A stretch of DNA of 64,000 nt, taken from contig OZ242312.1 of the NCBI GenBank assembly GCA_965207805.1, positions 2,790,001 to 2,854,000 of the forward strand, written 5' to 3'. Shown in pieces: positions 15,553 to 24,818 of the stretch. A model generated the notes under the pieces. It was not told where the DNA came from, ran no database searches, and saw only the letters and a list, made by a program, of their open reading frames with translations. Origin of the DNA: Palauibacter sp965207805 (GTDB taxonomy: Bacteria > Gemmatimonadota > Gemmatimonadetes > Palauibacterales > Palauibacteraceae). A program made the translations under genes and the position numbers. Within the stretch, counting starts at the first letter, position 1. Each line of letters starts with the position of its first letter.

Positions 15553-17855
15553 CGCGGGCCTCGCTCGAACGCGTGGAGGCCCGGCCGGGCGATCCGGTGA
15601 TGAGCGCCGCCCTCGTCGCGGAGCACGGGCTGAGCCCGGAGGAGTGGGAGCAAATCCTCGGTTTCATGGGGCGGGAACCCACCTTCACGGAACTCGGCGT
15701 GTTCAGCGCCATGTGGTCGGAGCACTGCGGGTACAAGAACTCGCGGCCGCTGCTGCGGACGCTGCCCACGGAGAGCGCCGCCGTCGTACAGGGTCCGGGA
15801 GAGAACGCCGGCGTCATCGACGTGGGCGGCGGATGGGGCGTCGCGTTCAAGATCGAGTCCCACAACCATCCCTCGGCCGTCGAACCCTACCAGGGCGCGG
15901 CGACGGGGTCGGGCGGGATCCTGCGCGACGTGTTCACGATGGGGGCGCGGCCGATCGCCATCTTCGACAGCCTCCACTTCGGGTCGCTCGACTCGCCGCA
16001 GTCGCGCTACCTCTTCGATGGGGTCGTGCGCGGGGTCGGCGACTACGGCAACTGCGTCGGGGTCCCCACGGTGGGGGGCGAGGCGATCTTCGACCCGGCC
16101 TACGAGCGGAACCCGCTCATCAACGTGATGTGCATCGGCGTCCTCCCGCTCGAGCGCCTCATCCGGGGCGAGGCGGAGGGCGTCGGCAATCCCGTGATGG
16201 CCGTCGGGGCCCGCACGGGGCGGGACGGCATCCACGGGGCAACCTTCGCGTCGGAGGAGCTCGACGAGGAAGCCGTCGACAGCCGGCCGCAGGTGCAGGT
16301 GGGCGATCCGTTCACGGAGAAGCTGCTGCTCGAGGCGAGTCTCGAACTCATCGAGCGCGACCTCCTCGTCGGGATCCAGGACATGGGAGCGGCGGGGCTG
16401 ACCTCGAGCGGGACGGAGATGGCGGCGCGCTCGGGCTCCGGAATCGATATCGACGTGGCGTACCTCCCCGTCCGGGAGGAGGGGATGACGCCCTACGAGA
16501 TGCTCCTGTCGGAGTCGCAGGAGCGGATGCTCCTCGTCGCGAAGCCCGAACACGAGGGGGCGGTGCGCGAGGTGCTGGAGCGCTGGGACCTGCAGGCGGC
16601 GACGATCGGACAGGTGACGGACGACGGGATGTTCCGCGTGCGCGAAGACGGCGTCGTGCGCGTCGAGATTCCGGTGAAGCCGCTGGTGGACGATTGTCCG
16701 ACGTACGTCCGCAAGGGGGTCATGAGCCCGGCCGCGGCCGAAGCCCGATCCGCGGACCTCGGGCCGTACGCTTCGTTCGATACGGACGGGGAAGTGGACC
16801 AGGCGTTGCGGACGCTGCTCGACGCCCCCTCCATCGCATCGCGGCGCTGGATCTACGAGCAGTACGACACCACGGTGCAGACGAACACGCTCGAGGGACC
16901 GGGCTCCGACGCGGCCGTGCTGCGGCTGCCCGCCGAGGGGCGCGCGCTCGCGGCCTCGACGGACGGGAACGGGCGGCACACCTGGCTCGACCCGCGCACG
17001 GGGGGCCGCGCGGCGGTCGCCGAGGCGGCGCGCAACGTGGCCTGCTCGGGGGCGCGCCCGCTCGCCGTGACGAACTGCCTGAACTTCGGCAGCCCGCTGC
17101 GGCCGGAGGTGTACTTCCAGCTCGCGGGGGCGGTCGAGGGGATGGGAGAGGCGTGCCGCGCGCTGCGCACGCCGGTGACGGGCGGCAACGTATCGCTCTA
17201 CAACGAGACGGGCGGCCAGCCGGTCTACCCCACGCCGGTCATCGGCATGCTGGGCGTGATCGAGGATCTCGAACGGCGCGTCCCCTCGGCGTCCCAGCGC
17301 GAAGGCGACGAGATCTGGGTCGCCGGCGTGACCCGCGACGAGATCGGAGGGTCGGAGTATCTGGCGGCCTGCCACGGCCTCGTCGCCGGCCTGCCGCCGG
17401 CCCTGGAGCTGAGAGAGGCGGCCGCGCTGGTCGACTTTCTCGTCGAGGGAGCGGCGGACGGGGCGTTCGCGTCGGCGCACGATTGCTCGGACGGAGGGCT
17501 TGCCGTCGCGCTTGCGGAGTGCGCGGTACGGGCGGCAGGCGGGCCGCTCGGCTGCAAGGTCGATCTCGACGCGGCACCCGCCGGGGCGGACGTGTCGGCC
17601 GCGGGGCGCTGGTTCGGCGAGTCGCACTCGCGCGTCGTGCTGACATGCCGGCCCGGCGAGGGCGAGCGGATCGCCGCGCACGGGCGGCGTCACGGCGTGC
17701 CCGTGGCGCGCGTAGGCACCGTGGACGGGCCGGACAGCCCGTGCCGGCTGACCGGCGCCGGCCACGCGATCGCCCCGCCGGCCACCGAGTTGGCGCGGAT
17801 CTACGAGGAGGCGATCCCGCGCCGCATGAGCGAGGAGGCGGGAATCACGTCATGA
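15549..17855 (+). CDS. purL: FGAM synthase large subunit (small-type PurL)
   Basis: Converts FGAR to FGAM with ATP, using ammonia from PurQ. 768 residues, the small-PurL length. Recognisable are MWSEHCGYKNSRPLL, FKIESHNHPSAVEPYQGAATG with the ATP/metal site, GVGDYGNCVGVPTVGGE, QDMGAAGLTSSGTEMA, LSESQERML, and in the second half TPVTGGNVSLYNETGG and HDCSDGGLAVALAE. The ATG overlaps purQ and the TGA overlaps purF, completing a coupled purC-S-Q-L-F run. Confidence 0.97.
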   Translation: MTRASLERVEARPGDPVMSAALVAEHGLSPEEWEQILGFMGREPTFTELGVFSAMWSEHCGYKNSRPLLRTLPTESAAVVQGPGENAGVIDVGGGWGVAFKIESHNHPSAVEPYQGAATGSGGILRDVFTMGARPIAIFDSLHFGSLDSPQSRYLFDGVVRGVGDYGNCVGVPTVGGEAIFDPAYERNPLINVMCIGVLPLERLIRGEAEGVGNPVMAVGARTGRDGIHGATFASEELDEEAVDSRPQVQVGDPFTEKLLLEASLELIERDLLVGIQDMGAAGLTSSGTEMAARSGSGIDIDVAYLPVREEGMTPYEMLLSESQERMLLVAKPEHEGAVREVLERWDLQAATIGQVTDDGMFRVREDGVVRVEIPVKPLVDDCPTYVRKGVMSPAAAEARSADLGPYASFDTDGEVDQALRTLLDAPSIASRRWIYEQYDTTVQTNTLEGPGSDAAVLRLPAEGRALAASTDGNGRHTWLDPRTGGRAAVAEAARNVACSGARPLAVTNCLNFGSPLRPEVYFQLAGAVEGMGEACRALRTPVTGGNVSLYNETGGQPVYPTPVIGMLGVIEDLERRVPSASQREGDEIWVAGVTRDEIGGSEYLAACHGLVAGLPPALELREAAALVDFLVEGAADGAFASAHDCSDGGLAVALAECAVRAAGGPLGCKVDLDAAPAGADVSAAGRWFGESHSRVVLTCRPGEGERIAAHGRRHGVPVARVGTVDGPDSPCRLTGAGHAIAPPATELARIYEEAIPRRMSEEAGITS

Positions 17856-19297
17856 GGAGACTCCCGACGAGTGGCGCCTCGGGCGCGGAGGGCGGGGCGT
17901 TCGAGCTGGACAAGCCGCGCGAGGAGTGCGGCATCGTGGCGGTCAGCGGCTCGGGCGCCGCCGCCGAACTCGCGTTTCTGTCGATGTACGCGCTCCAGCA
18001 CCGCGGGCAGGAGTCCGCCGGCCTCGTCACGGTCGACGAGTCCGGCATGTCGAGGGTCCACAAGGGCATGGGCCTCGTGGCGGACGTCTTCGACGACGAC
18101 GTGCTCGCCACCCTCGAGGGATCGCTCTCCGTCGGGCACGTCCGCTATTCGACGGCGGGAGGATCCAGCCTCCGCAACGCGCAGCCGCTCCTCGTGCAGT
18201 ACGAGGACAAGCCGCTCGCGCTCGCGCACAACGGCAACCTCACGAACGCGAACCAGCTCAAGCGCTCGCTCGCCCGCGACGGTTCGATCTTCCAGACGGA
18301 TGCGGACTCGGAGGTCATCGTCCACCTCATCGCCCGCTCAAGGCACCGCGACCTGGACGGCAAGATCGACGACGCGCTCTCGCAACTGGTCGGCGCCTTC
18401 TCCCTCCTCCTCTGCATCGGCGACACGGTATACGCGACGCGCGACGCGCGAGGCTTCCGGCCCATGGTGATGGGCAGGCGGGGCGAAGCCGTCGTCTTCG
18501 CATCCGAAACGTGCGCCCTCGACATCATCGGGGCCGCCTACGTGCGCGACGTGGAGCCGGGCGAGGTGCTGAAGGTCCGCGACGGCCACGTGGAATCACT
18601 CCGGCCGTTGCCTCCCGCCGAGCCCAGCGCCTGCCTGTTCGAACTCGTGTACTTCGCGCGTCCCGATTCGCGCGTGTGGGGGTGCAGCGTGGACGAGGCG
18701 AGGCGGGCGTTCGGCCGCCAACTCGCCCACGAGCATCCGGCAGAGGCCGATTGCGTGTTCGCGGTGCCGGACTCGTCGAACTCGGCGGCGCTCGGGTACT
18801 CGGAGGTCAGCGGCCTCCCGTTCGAACTCGCGCTCATCCGCAACCACTACGTGGGACGAACCTTCATCCATCCGACGCAGACGGGGCGCGATTTCAAGGT
18901 GCGGGTGAAGTACAACCCCGTGCGCGAACTCGTCGACGGCAAGCGCATCGTCGTCGTGGACGATTCGCTCGTCCGGGGTACGACGAGCAGCGGCCTCGTC
19001 CGGCTCCTCCGGGATTCGGGGGCGCGGGAGGTGCATTTCCGGGTCGCGTCCCCACCGGTGCGTTCCCCCTGCTACTACGGCATCGACATGCCCACGAAGG
19101 AGGAACTCATCGGCTCCAGCCATACGGTCGAGGAGATCCGGCAACACCTGAAGGTCGAATCGCTCGGCTATCTCAGCATGCAGGGCATGCGCGACGCGGT
19201 CGCGGATCACGGTCCCTTCTGCGACGCCTGCTGGACCGGCAACTACGCCGCGCCGCTCGTGGACATGGAACGATCGCAGGCGTTGCAGACGGTCTGA
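17852..19297 (+). CDS. purF: Amidophosphoribosyltransferase
   Basis: First committed step of purine synthesis: PRPP plus glutamine gives phosphoribosylamine. 481 residues. The N-terminal nucleophile Cys is C26 in REECGIVAV, so a 25-residue propeptide must be cleaved, as in the iron-sulfur type. Other motifs are ALQHRGQESAG, HVRYSTAGGSSLRNAQP, NGNLTNANQLK, and the PRPP loop VVVDDSLVRGTTSSGL. Cysteines in the C-terminal region, including FCDACWTG, fit the [4Fe-4S]-containing class. Its TGA shares one base with the ATG of the next gene (TGATG). Confidence 0.97.
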   Translation: MRRLPTSGASGAEGGAFELDKPREECGIVAVSGSGAAAELAFLSMYALQHRGQESAGLVTVDESGMSRVHKGMGLVADVFDDDVLATLEGSLSVGHVRYSTAGGSSLRNAQPLLVQYEDKPLALAHNGNLTNANQLKRSLARDGSIFQTDADSEVIVHLIARSRHRDLDGKIDDALSQLVGAFSLLLCIGDTVYATRDARGFRPMVMGRRGEAVVFASETCALDIIGAAYVRDVEPGEVLKVRDGHVESLRPLPPAEPSACLFELVYFARPDSRVWGCSVDEARRAFGRQLAHEHPAEADCVFAVPDSSNSAALGYSEVSGLPFELALIRNHYVGRTFIHPTQTGRDFKVRVKYNPVRELVDGKRIVVVDDSLVRGTTSSGLVRLLRDSGAREVHFRVASPPVRSPCYYGIDMPTKEELIGSSHTVEEIRQHLKVESLGYLSMQGMRDAVADHGPFCDACWTGNYAAPLVDMERSQALQTV

Positions 19298-20886
19298 TGC
19301 CGCGCCGTCCCGCCGCCCGTTCGAGGTCTATCCTCGCGGCCCTTCTCTCCGCGGGCATCGCGGCTGTCGCGGCGTGCGCTCCCGCGGACCCGACGGCCTG
19401 CGCGCTGATCTTTTCCACGAACGACGCGCACGGACGGCTGCTGCCCGCCGCGCAGAGCTGGTCGGACGGACGCCCGGTCGGCGGAGCGGCCGCGCTCGCC
19501 GCCTACGTCGCGCGGGAGCGCTCAGCGACGCCCGAGTGTCCCCTCTTCGTCGTCTCCGGCGGCGACATCATGCAGGGCACGCCGATCTCGAACTTCACCG
19601 ACGGGCGCTCGATGATCGAGGCGATGAACGGGATTGGCTACGACGCCGTCTCGATCGGAAACCACGAGTTCGACTGGGGCGTCGACGTCCTCATCGAGCG
19701 CGTGGCCGATGCGGACTTCGCCATGCTCGGCGCGAACATCTACCTCAAAGACACCGACCGGCACCCCGAGTGGGTCCGGCCGTGGACGATCGTCGAGAGG
19801 GACGGCGTGCGGGTCGGCTTCATCGGCGCGACGACGACGTCCACGCCGGTCGTCGCCCGTCCCTCGCTTGTCGCGGACTTCGACTTCCGGCCGATCGCGG
19901 ATGCGCTCGACCGCTACATCCCGGAGGTGCGGGCGGCCGGCGCGGACTTCGTGGTCGCGGTCATGCACGAAGGCGCCTTCTGCGACATCGGTGCGGAGGA
20001 TGCGCCGGGGGGCGCGTGCCGCGGCCCGGCCGTGGACGCGCTGACCGTGACGACGGAACGCTTCGACTACGCGGTCACGGGACACACGCACTCGCGCGTG
20101 GAGACCGAGATTCGGGGCGTTCCCGTCATCCAGTCGTACTCGAACACGACGGCGTACGGACTCGGACGCATCGACCGGAGCGCGGAGGGGGCCGTAAGCG
20201 CGCAACGCCTGGGCATTCGACAGGCGTGGGCGGACGAGGTCACGGCGGACCCGGACGTCGAGCGGCTGGTCGCCGCCTACAGCGCCGAGATCGCGGCCAT
20301 CGTCGACCGCGTCATCGTGGACCTCCCCGAGGCGCTGTCCGCCCCGCGAGACGGCGACTTCCCGCTTGGCCGAATCGTGGCGGACGCGCAGCGACACGCG
20401 AGCGGGGCCGACGTCGCCCTCATGAACAACGGCGGCATCCGCCGGTCCCTGCCGGCCGGGCCGATCACCTTCGCCGATCTCTTCGAACTTCAGCCCTTCA
20501 ACAACATGCTGGTCCGCCACACGATGACCGGGGTGCAGCTCCTGCGGACGCTCGAGCACTCCGCCCGGGACGGGGACGTCGACCTGCACGCGAGCGGCAT
20601 CACGGTCCGCTACGACCCGGATGGCCCGCTGGGTGGGCGGATTCTCGACGTGACCCTCGACGACGGATCGCCGCTCACGCCCGAGGGCCGTTACGTCGTC
20701 ACGGCCAACGATTTCATCGCGACCGGGGGCGGCGGCTACACCGTGTTCGCCGAAGCCGAAGCCATCGACCCCCTGGAAGTCGCGGATCTGGAGGCGCTCG
20801 TCGCCTACCTGGAGGCACAGCCGCAACCCCTCCCCATTCCGCGCACCCCCCGCTGGATCGAGTCCCGCACGCCCTGGCCCCGTTAG
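19297..20886 (+). CDS. Lipoprotein 5'-nucleotidase / UshA-like metallophosphoesterase
   Basis: Surface or periplasmic nucleotidase, 529 residues. A lipoprotein signal ends AAVAACAP. The metallophosphatase domain carries IFSTNDAHGRLLP, FVVSGGDIMQGT, SIGNHEFDWG, VAVMHEGAF, and TGHTHSRVE; the 5'-nucleotidase C-terminal domain carries ALMNNGGIRRSLPAGPITFADLFELQPFNN-type sequence and VVTANDFIATGGGGY. It starts on the last base of the purF stop (TGATG), so it is translated as part of the purine operon. Recovering nucleosides outside the membrane would complement de novo synthesis; that link is inference from position. Confidence 0.9.
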   Translation: MPRRPAARSRSILAALLSAGIAAVAACAPADPTACALIFSTNDAHGRLLPAAQSWSDGRPVGGAAALAAYVARERSATPECPLFVVSGGDIMQGTPISNFTDGRSMIEAMNGIGYDAVSIGNHEFDWGVDVLIERVADADFAMLGANIYLKDTDRHPEWVRPWTIVERDGVRVGFIGATTTSTPVVARPSLVADFDFRPIADALDRYIPEVRAAGADFVVAVMHEGAFCDIGAEDAPGGACRGPAVDALTVTTERFDYAVTGHTHSRVETEIRGVPVIQSYSNTTAYGLGRIDRSAEGAVSAQRLGIRQAWADEVTADPDVERLVAAYSAEIAAIVDRVIVDLPEALSAPRDGDFPLGRIVADAQRHASGADVALMNNGGIRRSLPAGPITFADLFELQPFNNMLVRHTMTGVQLLRTLEHSARDGDVDLHASGITVRYDPDGPLGGRILDVTLDDGSPLTPEGRYVVTANDFIATGGGGYTVFAEAEAIDPLEVADLEALVAYLEAQPQPLPIPRTPRWIESRTPWPR

Positions 20887-21035
20887 CCATCCGTCGATCC
20901 CCTCCGACAGGGCGGCGGCGGACGAAACCAAACGCCGGTCGCTCCGTAGGCCCACCCGTAGGGCCGTCCCCGCCCCGCGGCCGGCAGGGCGGACGGCCGA
21001 CCTGTTTCAATCCCGGCGGAGGAGCGCGGGTTCGC

Positions 21036-22130
21036 ATGAAGCGAGGCACGAAGATACTGGCCTCCACAGTCCTGATCGGCGGGCTGGGAGCGACGGCGTT
21101 CGCGGTGTCCAGCGCCGGCGGCAGCGAAGATGGCGAGACCGGCACCGTCGCCGTGGAGCGCGGCGAGATCGTGGACCGGGCGCTCGCCGTGGGACGCATC
21201 GAGCCGCTCGTCGAAGTGAGCGTGAAGTCGCAGCTCGCGGGCGTCGTGCGGCAGATGTTCAAGGAGCCCGGCGAGTACGTCCAGCGCGGCCAGCCCCTCC
21301 TCGAGGTCCAGCCCAACCCCACGCCGATCGAACTCGTGGAGGCGCGGCGCAACGTGGAACTGCGGGAGATCGAACTCCAGCAGCTCGAGCGGCAGCGCGA
21401 CCGGCTCACCGCGCTGCGCGGCCGCGGATTCGTGTCCGAGGAGGAATACGAGACCGTGGCCCGCCAGCATGACGAGGCTGCGCTCCAGGTCCAGATCGCG
21501 ACCGAGCGGCTGGCCCTCCTCTCCGAGGGCCGCGTGACGATCGGCGACGAAGCCGTCGAGACGGTCATCACCTCCCCGATCCAGGGATTCATCCTCGAGA
21601 AAATGGTGGAGATCGGCGATCCGGTCGTCCCGCTGACGACGTTTCAGGAAGGGACCGCCCTCATGACGATGGCGGAGATGGACGAGCTGCTCTTCCGCGG
21701 CACGGTGGATGAGATCGACGTGGGACGGCTGGTCGAGGGCATGCCGGTGGAGATCACGATCGGCGCGCTCCCGGACGCGCGCATCGAAGGACGACTGTCG
21801 AAGATCTCGCTCAAGGGCCGCGACGAGGAGAACGCCACCCTCTTCCCGGTCGAGATCGCGGTGCTCCCGCTGGACGGCGCGGCGTTGCGGGCGGGCTATT
21901 CGGCCAACGCGCACGTGATCATCGAGCGTCGTTCGGACGTGCTCGTCATCCCCGAGCGTCTGGTCCGCTTCGAGGAAGAGCGCACGCTCGTCACGGTCCG
22001 GCTGGGACCCGAGGAGACGGAGGAACGCGAGATCCGCACCGGGCTGAGCGACGGCATCAGCGTCGAGGTGCTGGACGGCCTGGCGGAGGGCGAGCGCGTG
22101 CTGGAGCCCCCGCGGCGCGAGATCACGTAG
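21036..22130 (+). CDS. Efflux membrane-fusion protein (HlyD/MacA-like periplasmic adaptor)
   Basis: 364-residue adaptor with one N-terminal membrane anchor (KILASTVLIGGLGATAFAV), a lipoyl/barrel-sandwich half (VSVKSQLAGVVRQMFKEPGEYVQRGQPLLEV), a central alpha-hairpin rich in Glu/Arg/Gln (residues 105-160), the second lipoyl half (VITSPIQGFILEKMVEIGDPV) and a beta-barrel domain. A GGAGGAG site lies 11 nt before the ATG. Two MacB-like permeases follow directly, so it probably forms an exporter with them, but no ATPase gene is adjacent. The 149-nt gap before it holds only short GC hairpins. Confidence 0.9.
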   Translation: MKRGTKILASTVLIGGLGATAFAVSSAGGSEDGETGTVAVERGEIVDRALAVGRIEPLVEVSVKSQLAGVVRQMFKEPGEYVQRGQPLLEVQPNPTPIELVEARRNVELREIELQQLERQRDRLTALRGRGFVSEEEYETVARQHDEAALQVQIATERLALLSEGRVTIGDEAVETVITSPIQGFILEKMVEIGDPVVPLTTFQEGTALMTMAEMDELLFRGTVDEIDVGRLVEGMPVEITIGALPDARIEGRLSKISLKGRDEENATLFPVEIAVLPLDGAALRAGYSANAHVIIERRSDVLVIPERLVRFEEERTLVTVRLGPEETEEREIRTGLSDGISVEVLDGLAEGERVLEPPRREIT

Positions 22131-22164
22131 CCCGCCCGGTGACGGTGCGCGAGGCCGGCGCCCG

Positions 22165-23397
22165 GTGAGGCTGCTCGATGCCGCGCGGCAGTTGTGGGCC
22201 GACCTCTCGGCCCAGCGCGTCAGGACCACGCTCACGGTGCTCGGCATCACCTGGGGCACCGTGGCGGTCGTGGTGCTGCTCGCCTTCTCCGTCGGGCTCG
22301 AGCGGCAGACGATCAAGCGGTTCCACGGGCTCGGCGACCGGATCGTCATCCTCTTCGGCGGGCGCACGACGATGCCGCACGCGGGGTTCAGGGAGGGGCG
22401 GTCGATCCGGCTGCGGGAGGCGGACGCGGAGATTCTCGCGCGGCGGATCCCCGACATCACGATGATCAGCCCGGAGTACTCGACGCGGGCGGCGCCGGTC
22501 CGCTACGGCCGCAACGGCGTGAACCCGAACATCACCGGGATCTACCCCATCTACGGCGAGATGCGGAACATCATTCCCCTTCCCGGTGGCCGCTTCATCA
22601 ACGAGCGGGACCAGCGGGAGCGGCGACGCGTCGTGTTTCTCGGAGATGAGGTCGCCCGCGTCCTGTTCGGGGGCGCGGACCCGGTCGGCGAGCAGGTCCG
22701 GATCGGCGATTCACCCTTCACCGTGATCGGCGTACTCCAGCCCAAGGTCCAGAACTCTTCCTACAACTCGCGGGACGAGGACCGCGTGTTCATCCCGGCC
22801 AGCACGCACGCGGCCCTGTTCGGCTCGCGCTTCGTCTCCAACCTCGTGTACCGGACCGCCGGCGCGGCGCGGACGGAGACCGTGGAGGCGCGGGTCTACG
22901 AGGTCCTTGGCGCGAAGTACCGCTTCAGCCCCGCGGACGACGATGCGCTGGGCGTATGGGACACGGCGGAGTGGGAACGGATGTTCGGGTTCCTCTTCCT
23001 CGGGTTCAAGATCTTCTTCGCGATCGTCGGCAGCTTCACGCTCAGCGTGGGTGGGATCGGCGTCGCGAACATCATGTACATCGTGGTGCGCGAGCGGACG
23101 AACGAGATCGGGATCAAGCGCTCCCTCGGCGCCACGCGGCGGTCCATCCTGTGGCAGTTCCTCACCGAGAGCATGCTCATCGTCGTCGCGGGCGCGGCGC
23201 TCGGCGTCGCCGTCTCCCTCGGAGTCGTGAAGCTCATGTCGCTGGTCCCCATGCAGGAGTTCGTCGGCACGCCGACGATCTCGCTGCAGGTGGCCGTGGT
23301 GACCATGGCGCTCCTCGCGTTCATCGCGGTGCTGGCCGGGTTCTTCCCCGCCCGCCGCGCCGCGACGCTCGACCCCGTCGAATGTCTGCGCGACTGA
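22165..23397 (+). CDS. MacB-like ABC transporter permease (first of two)
   Basis: 410-residue permease with the MacB topology: one N-terminal transmembrane helix (LTVLGITWGTVAVVVLLAF), a large periplasmic MacB_PCD domain (residues 45-285, PLPGGRFINERDQRERRRVVFLG), and a C-terminal FtsX domain with three helices starting MYIVVRERTNEIGIKRSLGA. No nucleotide-binding domain is fused. The GTG start has no strong ribosome site. The following gene is a clear paralogue of the same length, so this is a tandem duplication probably forming a heterodimer. Confidence 0.9.
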   Translation: MRLLDAARQLWADLSAQRVRTTLTVLGITWGTVAVVVLLAFSVGLERQTIKRFHGLGDRIVILFGGRTTMPHAGFREGRSIRLREADAEILARRIPDITMISPEYSTRAAPVRYGRNGVNPNITGIYPIYGEMRNIIPLPGGRFINERDQRERRRVVFLGDEVARVLFGGADPVGEQVRIGDSPFTVIGVLQPKVQNSSYNSRDEDRVFIPASTHAALFGSRFVSNLVYRTAGAARTETVEARVYEVLGAKYRFSPADDDALGVWDTAEWERMFGFLFLGFKIFFAIVGSFTLSVGGIGVANIMYIVVRERTNEIGIKRSLGATRRSILWQFLTESMLIVVAGAALGVAVSLGVVKLMSLVPMQEFVGTPTISLQVAVVTMALLAFIAVLAGFFPARRAATLDPVECLRD

Positions 23398-23400
23398 CCC

Positions 23401-24645
23401 ATGTGGAAGATCCTCCTCGAAGAGTTCCTCGGCGACCTGCGGGCCCAGAAGACGCGTGCCTTCCTCACGATCTTCGCCGTCGTGTGGGGGACGATCTCGA
23501 TCGTCCTCCTGCTCGCCTTCGGAGAGGGGCTCCGGAACCAGTTCTCGGTGGGGCTGCTCAACGCCGGCGAACGCATCTTCATGGTCTACGGCGGCCAGAC
23601 GAGCATGGAGCACGAGGGGCTGTCCAAGGGACGGCGGATCCGGCTGCGGGAGGAGGATCTCGACCTGCTGCTGCGCGCGGTGCCGGAGTTCGAGATGGGC
23701 AGTCCTTCCTACGGCCGGGGCCGGACGCACCTGAAGGTGGAGGAGAACCAGACGACGACCTACATGGAGGGCGTGAGCCCGGTCTTCTCCGAGTTGCGGC
23801 GCATGTTCCCCGCTCCGGGCGGCCGGTTCATCAACCAGCGGGACATCGACGAGAAGCGGCGCGTGCTCTTCCTCGGAGACGATATCGCCGCACGCCTGTT
23901 CGGCGACGCGCCGCCCGTGGGGCGCACGGTGATGCTGGACGGGCTGCCGTTCCGCGTCATCGGCGTGATGGAGTCGAAGTTCCAGGACTCGAGCAACAAC
24001 GGGCCGGACGAGGACCGGGCCGTGATCCCGGCCTCCACGTTCCGGAGCATCTACGGCCAGGATTTCGTGAACCACCTGCTCCTGCGGCCGCGCGACGTGC
24101 GCGACGCGGCGGTCGCCAAGCAGGAGCTGTACCGGGTGCTGGGCGGCCGCTACCGGTTCGACGCGGCGGACGAGCGGGCGCTCGCGATCTGGGACTTCAT
24201 CGAGGACGAGAAGATCGTGGGCCAGATCGGACTCGGGATCCAGATCTTCCTCGGACTGGTGGGCGCGTTCACGCTGATCGTGGCCGGGGTGGGAGTCGCG
24301 AACATCATGTACGTCGTGGTGCGGGAACGGACGCGGGAGATCGGCGTCAAGCTCGCAGTCGGCGCGCGGAAGCGGCACATCGTGAGCCAGTTCCTCTTCG
24401 AAGCGATCCTCATCGCCGTCGGCGGGGGTCTCGCGGGGCTCGCCATCGCCGCGCTGCTCGTGACGGGCATCGACGCCCTGCCGATCGACGATCCCGCGCT
24501 GCAATACATCGTGAATCCGAAGCTCTCCGCCCCGATCGCCGCTGTGTGCGCGGGGATCCTCATGGCGATCGGCCTGGTGGCCGGCATCCTCCCGGCCCGC
24601 AAGGCCGCCCGCCTCGATCCGGTGGAGTCTCTGAGGTACGAATAG
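23401..24645 (+). CDS. MacB-like ABC transporter permease (second of two)
   Basis: 414 residues, same architecture as its upstream neighbour: N-terminal helix (FLTIFAVVWGTISIVLLLAF), MacB periplasmic domain with PAPGGRFINQRDIDEKRRVLFLG, and C-terminal FtsX helices beginning MYVVVRERTREIGVKLAVGARK. It starts 3 nt after the previous stop. Substrate is unknown; such adaptor/permease sets export peptides, lipoproteins or antibiotics. The required ATPase must come from elsewhere. About 170 nt without a gene follow before the TonB receptor. Confidence 0.9.
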   Translation: MWKILLEEFLGDLRAQKTRAFLTIFAVVWGTISIVLLLAFGEGLRNQFSVGLLNAGERIFMVYGGQTSMEHEGLSKGRRIRLREEDLDLLLRAVPEFEMGSPSYGRGRTHLKVEENQTTTYMEGVSPVFSELRRMFPAPGGRFINQRDIDEKRRVLFLGDDIAARLFGDAPPVGRTVMLDGLPFRVIGVMESKFQDSSNNGPDEDRAVIPASTFRSIYGQDFVNHLLLRPRDVRDAAVAKQELYRVLGGRYRFDAADERALAIWDFIEDEKIVGQIGLGIQIFLGLVGAFTLIVAGVGVANIMYVVVRERTREIGVKLAVGARKRHIVSQFLFEAILIAVGGGLAGLAIAALLVTGIDALPIDDPALQYIVNPKLSAPIAAVCAGILMAIGLVAGILPARKAARLDPVESLRYE

Positions 24646-24704
24646 ACGCCTGTTTTTCCGTTTGCGAACCGTTACGAAAAACCCCGGTCGCGGTTACTTT
24701 TATT

Positions 24705-24727
24705 CGCGACTCTTTCGGAGGGTCGCG
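24705..24727 (+). other. Hairpin between permease gene and TonB receptor gene
   Basis: CGCGACTC (24705-24712) can pair with GGGTCGCG (24720-24727), 8 bp including one G-U, around a 7-nt loop. It lies 92 nt before the receptor start. No T-run follows, so it is more likely a leader structure than a classical terminator. Confidence 0.3.
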
Positions 24728-24818
24728 AGAGTACCCTTTCGGCAACGATGTGTCCGGCGCCTGGCGCCTCAGGTTGGCGACGAGTCATGCAACGCACCCA
24801 TAAATCGGAGGATGGCCG

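Noticed and set aside
14999..19297. Long open frame (over 1400 codons) overlapping purQ-purL in another frame before joining purF
   Set aside because: Only its last part, from 17852, is real (purF); the rest is Arg/Gly-rich shadow of purL.
20887..21035. Attenuator or riboswitch in the gap before the membrane-fusion protein gene
   Set aside because: Only short GC stems are visible, no known aptamer core or terminator pair.
24705..24727. Intrinsic terminator after the second permease gene
   Set aside because: The stem is followed by GC-mixed sequence with no T-run; kept only as an unassigned hairpin.
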